Shown here in pieces: positions 13,461-18,108 of a stretch of 18,108 nucleotides of DNA. Position numbers and translations under genes: made by a program. Source of the stretch: Microcaldota archaeon (GTDB lineage: Archaea > Micrarchaeota > Micrarchaeia > Norongarragalinales > Norongarragalinaceae); assembly GCA_018304285.1 (NCBI GenBank), contig JAGVWL010000014.1, positions 1 to 18,108 of the forward strand. Direction: 5' to 3'. Within the stretch, counting starts at the first letter, position 1; each line of letters begins with the position of its first letter. A model generated the notes under the pieces. It was given only the letters and a program-made list of their open reading frames with translations. It searched no databases and had not been told where the DNA came from.

Positions 13461-15248
13461 TCAGGATGACAATAGCAACGCCAGCACGAGCAAAACCGAA
13501 ATGGCGAATATGGCCGGCGCGAGAACGCGCGCTATCGCGACCACGGAGTTTATTGTTGAAGTGAGTTCGCTTTGCTTTCTCCCTCCAAGCACGCTCAAGC
13601 CCACCGTATCGTAAAAGAACGCGGCCTTGCATTCCTCCAAGTCGCCCGACGCTTCTTTCACGCTTTGCTTGATTTCGGCAATGAGCTTTTCGTGGTCGAG
13701 GTTGCGCCCCACTGGATTGTGCACTCCACCGATCTTGTTTCCCGCATGCGTATCTGTGGAAAAAACGTCCGCCCACTCGAAGCCGTAATTCCTCAGCGCC
13801 AAGAGCGCGTTGGCGCGGAACGAAGGCAGAATGTTGTTGCCGTCTATGACCACGATGCAATACTTCCTTCCGCCGATTTCAAAAACAGCGGCCTTGATGC
13901 CCGCCTTGCCTATGCCGTTGTCCAGCGTGAATGATTCCAGCGTTTTTTCCGCAACCCCCATTTTGAACCGGGATTGTGCGGATGGAGCGATTTTCGACAC
14001 CGCCTTGTGGAATTCTCCGAATTCCCTGCTTCCGACGCGGAAGATGCTTCCGTCAGTCAGGGAATTGTGCCTGTCCACCACGACTGCATTGTCGAATTTC
14101 TTGAGCGTGGCGTTTTTCAGCGCCAGGCCCAGCGAAAGCTCGATGTCTTCGGTGCTTTCCGGCGCACGCGAGAGCGTTAGCAATGCGTTTCCGCCGAAAG
14201 CAAAGCCTGCTACGCTTGCGCTTCCCTCGCGCGTTTGCATGAAGCAGGCGCTTGAAGCAAAGTTTTTGGCGCCTGCGATTTGCTGGACCGCTTTCTTTGC
14301 TATGAGCGCGTGGCTTGAAGAGTGGACTGGGTTGAAGTCGTGGTTGACTGTGGAATGGAAAACGAAGCAAGGGGCTTTCGCGTCAGCGGAAACCTTTTGC
14401 GAAAGCAAGAACGGGAATTCGCTTCCGCCGACGTTCCCGAACGGCCCGAAGTGCACTTGCGGCGAAAGGAATACCGCCTTGTTCCTGCCGCGCGCGTTTT
14501 TGAAGACAACGCCTTCAATAGCCGTTTCGACGGGCTCTCCCATTTCCGCCAGGATTTCCTCGAATTCTTTCTTGCCCGTAGTCCACTGGGCGAAAAACAA
14601 TGCGACGGCCTGCACCGTTGAAATGCCGAAATTGCGTTTGCCCGGGGCGTTAAGCAAATAAAACAGCGTCCACAAGCCCAGCAGCAATATGCCTGACGAA
14701 ACGAGGATTTTGACTGCGGCGATGGGAAGCGAGCCTATTGCGAGCGTGGGTTCTATGAATCCGAAGCGCTGCCAAAACCACAAGAACGAAGCGTTGAAAA
14801 AAGCCTGCAGAAACGCCAGGGGAATGGACTTGCGTTTTTGGTTCAAGCCCACGAACGAAGAACCGAACCACACGAGCACTGCAAGCGCGTTCGCTATTAC
14901 GATGCCGATGAGAACCTGGCCCGTCGCGAACCCCATGAAGTAAACCAAGCCGACGAGCACTGCGGCGAAAGCGCCGATGAAAATGTTGTACTTAAACGGC
15001 TCTTTCGAGTAGAGAGAAGCGAGCGTGCCCGCAAGCAGCGCCGGCAACCCCAGCAGAAGCACTCCCTCGGCCCCGCCGTAAACCAGCGCGTTTGCAATTC
15101 CGCCCGTGGCGTAAAGCCTGAACAGGAAGCCCAGCACGAACGTGGACAAAAGCAGGAAGAGGAGCGTGCGGCGCGAGGGCGGGACTCGGAAGAAGAGCTT
15201 GCTTGCGCTCAACGCTTTTTCCCTCTGGTCCACAACCAACCCAGCCAC
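13461..15248 (-). CDS. DUF2070 family membrane protein (putative lipid hydrolase)
   Basis: This 595-residue archaeal protein matches the DUF2070 layout. About six N-terminal membrane helices (about 27-47, 58-79, 88-108, 110-134, 145-160, 178-199) are followed by a large soluble domain (about 205-565) and a final helix (about 572-593). The soluble domain contains His/Asp clusters: QVHFGPFGNVGGSEFP (264-279), HSTVNHDFNPVH (298-309), VVDRHNSLTDG (390-400) and FSTDTHAGN (496-504). These look like metal or catalytic sites. From memory, this family has been linked to the neutral ceramidase superfamily as a predicted membrane-associated lipid hydrolase; no activity can be proven here. The start is GTG at 15248, preceded by GGT and by a TATA-like box at 15279-15286. 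The likely operon partner is the downstream glycolipid-type GT4. Confidence 0.88.
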   Translation of the reverse strand: MAGLVVDQREKALSASKLFFRVPPSRRTLLFLLLSTFVLGFLFRLYATGGIANALVYGGAEGVLLLGLPALLAGTLASLYSKEPFKYNIFIGAFAAVLVGLVYFMGFATGQVLIGIVIANALAVLVWFGSSFVGLNQKRKSIPLAFLQAFFNASFLWFWQRFGFIEPTLAIGSLPIAAVKILVSSGILLLGLWTLFYLLNAPGKRNFGISTVQAVALFFAQWTTGKKEFEEILAEMGEPVETAIEGVVFKNARGRNKAVFLSPQVHFGPFGNVGGSEFPFLLSQKVSADAKAPCFVFHSTVNHDFNPVHSSSHALIAKKAVQQIAGAKNFASSACFMQTREGSASVAGFAFGGNALLTLSRAPESTEDIELSLGLALKNATLKKFDNAVVVDRHNSLTDGSIFRVGSREFGEFHKAVSKIAPSAQSRFKMGVAEKTLESFTLDNGIGKAGIKAAVFEIGGRKYCIVVIDGNNILPSFRANALLALRNYGFEWADVFSTDTHAGNKIGGVHNPVGRNLDHEKLIAEIKQSVKEASGDLEECKAAFFYDTVGLSVLGGRKQSELTSTINSVVAIARVLAPAIFAISVLLVLALLLSS

Positions 15249-15275
15249 ACCTTTTTTGCTTCGCTTGGAAGAATG

Positions 15276-15319
15276 AAACTATAGCAAACCAAGAACGTTT
15301 TCCGGTTTCGCCATAGTTT
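15276..15319. promoter_or_regulatory. Nested inverted repeat in divergent promoter; contains DUF2070 TATA box
   Basis: AAACTAT (15276-15282) pairs with ATAGTTT (15313-15319), and inside it AAACC (15286-15290) pairs with GGTTT (15304-15308). The left arm overlaps GCTATAGT on the minus strand, a TATA-like box about 34 bases before the DUF2070 start. The dyad may be a regulator site or a chance palindrome in AT-rich DNA. Confidence 0.4.
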
Positions 15320-15355
15320 AAAACACTCGCGCGATTAAAAAATATGCTTGTCGTT

Positions 15356-15363
15356 CTATATAG
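15356..15363 (+). promoter_or_regulatory. TATA box for the Nmd3-like gene
   Basis: CTATATAG is centred about 31 bases before the GTG at 15391, which predicts transcription starting within several bases of that codon. It is the clearest TATA box of the window. Confidence 0.55.
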
Positions 15364-15390
15364 GTAACACGGGCCAACGCGCTAAAAAAG

Positions 15391-16047
15391 GTGTTTCTAC
15401 TGAAAATCTGTCCTTCCTGCGGAAAAAGCGGTTTGCCTTTCGTCGGCGCTTTCTGCATGGATTGTTTCTCAAAGCAAAACCTGGTCGAAGTGCAGGACAA
15501 AAGCATGGAAATCACGCTGTGCAGCCGCTGCCTTCGCATTAAAAGCGGAAGCGCGTGGGTGGACTTCGCTCCTGCACTGGTGGAAGCGCTGGTGTTGCGC
15601 AAGAGCAAGTCGCCTTACCCTCTTTCGGCGAGAATGTCGTTCACGCGCGGAAAGCATTTCATCGACGTAAAGGCAGAATTCCATTTGAAGGCTGAAGGCA
15701 ACGACGTCGTGCAGGAAAAGCGCTTTCAAATCCCCTTCGCCAAAACCCTTTGCCTCGACTGCTCGAGGGAAGCCGGCGGGTACAAGGAAGCGATAGTGCA
15801 AATCCGCGGGGACGACGAGCGCAGGGTCGAACGGGTTTTGCATTTGCTTGAAACGGCGCTGGAAGGGAAAACGTTCTGGAAGACGGAATTCAAGAAAACT
15901 GGCGGCGTGGATTTGACTGCCGGCAACAAACACGCGGTTTTGAGCGCCGTGCGCTCGCTGAAAAAGCCGTTCAGCACGTCGCACAAGCTCATGGGCGTGC
16001 GCAACGGCAAAAAAGTTTTTTTGGTTACGGTCTTAATGGAAATCTGA
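15391..16047 (+). CDS. Archaeal Nmd3-like zinc protein
   Basis: This 218-residue protein begins with the zinc-binding region shared with the eukaryotic 60S export adaptor Nmd3. It has four CxxC pairs: Cys7/10, Cys22/25, Cys44/47 and Cys121/124, enough for two zinc ions. The last pair lies in LCLDCSREAGGYKEAIVQIRG (120-140), the most diagnostic block of the family. The remainder (about 145-218) resembles the following beta/alpha segment, ending in a strand-rich tail. Archaeal members are thought to bind the large ribosomal subunit, but their role is poorly known. The GTG at 15391 gives MFLLKICPSCG, so little sequence precedes the first zinc knuckle. The protein is compact compared with eukaryotic Nmd3. 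It is divergent from DUF2070 and 56 bases before the MFS gene. Confidence 0.85.
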   Translation: MFLLKICPSCGKSGLPFVGAFCMDCFSKQNLVEVQDKSMEITLCSRCLRIKSGSAWVDFAPALVEALVLRKSKSPYPLSARMSFTRGKHFIDVKAEFHLKAEGNDVVQEKRFQIPFAKTLCLDCSREAGGYKEAIVQIRGDDERRVERVLHLLETALEGKTFWKTEFKKTGGVDLTAGNKHAVLSAVRSLKKPFSTSHKLMGVRNGKKVFLVTVLMEI

Positions 16048-16103
16048 TTCTCGCGAACTCGTGCAGTGCGGATATGGCTTAATGCCGTGAAAGGGGTTTT
16101 TTC

Positions 16104-17549
16104 GTGGACGCGCAGCAGGACGACTTGGAAAAAAAGCTGGAAAAATCCAAGGACTATTCCATCAAAGACGGGTCTTTCTATTCCGTGATGGTGGGGTTCG
16201 GCGTCAACTACCTGACTCCCTTCGCCCTGCGCTTGGGCGCAAGCGTGGCGGACGTGGGGCTGCTGCAGACGCTGCCCCAGCTTTTGGGAAGCGCCGCGCA
16301 ATTGCTTTACTCGCGCGTGTCGCGCGTGGTGAAAAGCAGGCAAAAGCTCGTGCTTTCGCTCGTTTCCATACAATGCCTGGCGTGGCTGGGCTTGTTTGCC
16401 CTGACTCTCTTGAGCGGCGACAGCATAGTTTCGTGGCTTATCCTCTTCTACAGCATTTCCGTCCTCGCCGAATCTTTCGCCAACCCGGCATGGACGAGCT
16501 GGATGGGAGACATCGTAAAAGAAAAAGACCGCCCGCAGTATTTCGGAAAGCGCAACGAGATTACGGGTTTTGCGGCGTTCGTTTCAAGCATCGCCGCAGG
16601 CTGGGCGTTGGGCTTGTTTCAAGAATGGAGCCGTGCAGCCCTCGGCTTCACCGTGATTTTCGCCATTGCATTCCTCGGCCGCCTCGTCTCGCTTTATTAC
16701 CTGAGCCGCAAGTTCGAGCCCAAGCTGGAAGAGCGGACGCAGGAAATAACATTCCGCTCTTTCCTCAAAAGCTTGAGGCAAACGAACTTCGGGGCGCTCG
16801 TCCTGTACAATTCCGTCCTGTCGTTCGGCGTTTTCATCGCCGCGCCGTACTTTTCCGTCTATGCCCTTAGCGTCTTGAAATTCGATTACTTTACCTACGC
16901 CGTGGTGTTCGCCGTCGCGCAAATCTCGCTTTTCCTGACCATGGTGTACTGGGGCGACGTGGTGAACAAGCTAGGCAGCAAATCCGTCTTGTATGCAAGC
17001 GGCCTGGTGGTCGCAATCATTCCGCTGTACTGGGCGCTGTTTAAAAACCCGTTTCTCCTGTTTTTCTTCGAATTGTTTTCCGGCTTGGGCTGGGCTGGAC
17101 AGCGCATTGCGACGTTCAATTTGATTCTCAAGACGACTCCCGAGAAGGACAAGTCGAAGTTTGTTGCGTATTACAACGTGCTGCAGGGAATCGCGATTTT
17201 TGCGGGCGGCATGGTCGGCGCTTTGCTGGCGTGGTTTTTCGAAGCCAACAGCATTTCGTTGCTGGGCGCGCTGCCTGCCGTTTTCGTGGTCTCGTCGGCC
17301 TTGCGTTTCGCGGCAGTCCTTCTTTTCGCAAGGCGGATTGAAGAGCAGGAGAGCAAGGGCTTCGAAAGCAAGACGTTCTTGTTCAAGACCATTACGCTTT
17401 ACCCGGCGAAGAGCGCGATGTATGAAGTGCAGTCCGGCCTGCGGCGCGGGCTGTCGAAGGCGTTCGAGCTGGAGAAAGATTTCCATACGCTCAAGAAAAA
17501 GTCGGACGAAATGCTCAACAAAATGAAAATCAAGAAAATCGAGTTCTAA
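16104..17549 (+). CDS. Major facilitator superfamily transporter
   Basis: This 481-residue protein has about twelve hydrophobic helices in two halves: roughly residues 25-200 and 228-410, separated by a charged cytoplasmic loop (202-224). Between helices in the N-terminal half, GDIVKEKDRPQYFGKRN (135-151) matches the charged G-x-x-x-(D/E)-(R/K)-x-G-(R/K) loop motif of the family. An N-terminal charged stretch (1-20) and a long Lys/Glu-rich C-terminal tail (411-481, partly coiled-coil-like) face the cytoplasm; the tail is longer than usual. The GTG at 16104 is preceded by AAGGGG at good spacing, so the start is well supported. The substrate cannot be told. A GATATGG element near 16070 may be its promoter. 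It ends four bases from the convergent aRF1 gene. Confidence 0.87.
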   Translation: MDAQQDDLEKKLEKSKDYSIKDGSFYSVMVGFGVNYLTPFALRLGASVADVGLLQTLPQLLGSAAQLLYSRVSRVVKSRQKLVLSLVSIQCLAWLGLFALTLLSGDSIVSWLILFYSISVLAESFANPAWTSWMGDIVKEKDRPQYFGKRNEITGFAAFVSSIAAGWALGLFQEWSRAALGFTVIFAIAFLGRLVSLYYLSRKFEPKLEERTQEITFRSFLKSLRQTNFGALVLYNSVLSFGVFIAAPYFSVYALSVLKFDYFTYAVVFAVAQISLFLTMVYWGDVVNKLGSKSVLYASGLVVAIIPLYWALFKNPFLLFFFELFSGLGWAGQRIATFNLILKTTPEKDKSKFVAYYNVLQGIAIFAGGMVGALLAWFFEANSISLLGALPAVFVVSSALRFAAVLLFARRIEEQESKGFESKTFLFKTITLYPAKSAMYEVQSGLRRGLSKAFELEKDFHTLKKKSDEMLNKMKIKKIEF

Positions 17550-17553
17550 AAAA

Positions 17554-18108
17554 TCACTTGTACCGCAGGAAAACCCCGAGGCCGCCGAACGTGCCCCTGA
17601 ATTGCTGGCCTTCAGGCGTTTCCTCGGAAACGAATATGACTTCGATGCTTTGCTCCTCAGCCTGGCTGATCAAGTGAGACACCACGTTTTTTCCTTCCTC
17701 GAGAATTTCCAGCCCTTCCGTGACAAGAAGCTTGCCCGCCTTGCGAGATGCGACCATTTGCCTCACGTTCTCCAAACCCCACGACACCAGCCCGCCTTTC
17801 GCCGCTTCAGTCAGGAACTCGTTCAACAATTTTTTTTCGACAATCGCCTCTTGCTCCGAAATCAAGCCGCTCGCTTTTTCAAGCAATTCGCGCAGCCCGT
17901 ACTCGTCCGTATACCCCGTATCCACGACCCCGAGAACTTTGATTTGATAGTTGAAAGGCGACATTTTCATGAAATTCTCTTTCGCGGGCCCCGGGCCTCC
18001 CACGATCGCTCCTTTGAAATTCTTTTGCCCGACGAACGCGCTCATTGCCTCGCCAACGCGCTTGTAGTAATACTCGATTCCCTCTTCAGCCAAACGCTGG
18101 AAACGCTG
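17554..18108 (-). CDS. prf1: Peptide chain release factor aRF1, C-terminal part (5' end outside window)
   Basis: The frame is open to the right window edge, so the first 185 visible residues are the C-terminal part of a protein normally near 410 residues. The edge reads QRFQRLAEEGIEYYYKRVGE, which in this family directly follows the GGQ peptide-release motif, so GGQ should lie just outside. GGPGPAKENF is the conserved start of the next block, and the end reads VSEETPEGQQFRGTFGGLGVFLRY, the family's C-terminal signature. In the cell aRF1 recognises all three stop codons with its N-terminal domain, triggers peptide release, and its C-terminal domain contacts the GTPase partner and ABCE1. The TTG at 18093 is internal, not a start. 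It is convergent with the MFS gene. Confidence 0.95.
   Translation of the reverse strand, partial: QRFQRLAEEGIEYYYKRVGEAMSAFVGQKNFKGAIVGGPGPAKENFMKMSPFNYQIKVLGVVDTGYTDEYGLRELLEKASGLISEQEAIVEKKLLNEFLTEAAKGGLVSWGLENVRQMVASRKAGKLLVTEGLEILEEGKNVVSHLISQAEEQSIEVIFVSEETPEGQQFRGTFGGLGVFLRYK

Noticed and set aside
1..18108. CRISPR array, insertion sequence, integrase or phage genes.
   Set aside because: No regularly spaced repeats, terminal inverted repeats with a transposase, or recombinase motifs were seen. Gene composition looks uniform along the window.

Overview
The window is archaeal. It carries the 3' half of an archaeal/eukaryotic-type release factor (aRF1), an archaeal Nmd3-like zinc protein, a DUF2070 membrane protein, a short beta-CASP RNA nuclease of the aCPSF type, and a two-subunit ADP-forming acyl-CoA synthetase. 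Upstream regions show TATA-like boxes about 26-30 bases before starts, and several genes use GTG starts. The genome is moderately GC-rich (by eye) and densely packed, with overlapping or 1-5 base junctions. Secreted Ig-like proteins and many glycosyltransferases would suit a DPANN lineage such as Diapherotrites or Micrarchaeota, but that placement is an inference. No rRNA, tRNA, CRISPR array, transposase or phage gene was seen. No stretch longer than 300 bases lacks a gene; the longest gap is about 226 bases (8430-8655).

Layout: (1) 1-963, + strand, the C-terminal part of a surface protein with a Gly/Ser and Pro/Ser/Thr linker and a C-terminal membrane anchor. (2) 955-4018, - strand, a tight operon acdB - D-2-hydroxyacid dehydrogenase - acdA, which could couple ATP formation from an acyl-CoA with NADH re-oxidation. 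(3) 4090-6633, + strand, the beta-CASP nuclease, ending in an unusually bacterial-looking terminator hairpin, then a GT4 glycosyltransferase. (4) 6673-8429, - strand, two secreted or membrane-anchored beta-sandwich proteins. (5) 8430-8655, a divergent intergenic region with several nested hairpins and a T-tract, a candidate structured RNA. (6) 8656-11437, + strand, a soluble GT2, a membrane GT2 of the cellulose/hyaluronan-synthase type, and a membrane-anchored thioredoxin-fold protein one base downstream. (7) 11442-15248, - strand, a small ribbon-helix-helix regulator, a DUF1761 membrane protein, a GT4 resembling diacylglycerol glucosyltransferases, and DUF2070. (8) 15391-17549, + strand, Nmd3-like protein and an MFS transporter. 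(9) 17554-18108, - strand, aRF1, cut by the window edge.

The common theme is the cell envelope: four glycosyltransferases, three surface-exposed proteins, an envelope-facing thiol protein and a putative membrane lipid hydrolase lie among information-processing genes. I found no clear defence system or mobile island. The best leads are the dehydrogenase inside the acd operon, the candidate RNA at 8497-8625, the perfect 12-bp terminator hairpin that encloses the beta-CASP stop codon, and the DUF2070/glycolipid-glycosyltransferase pair.
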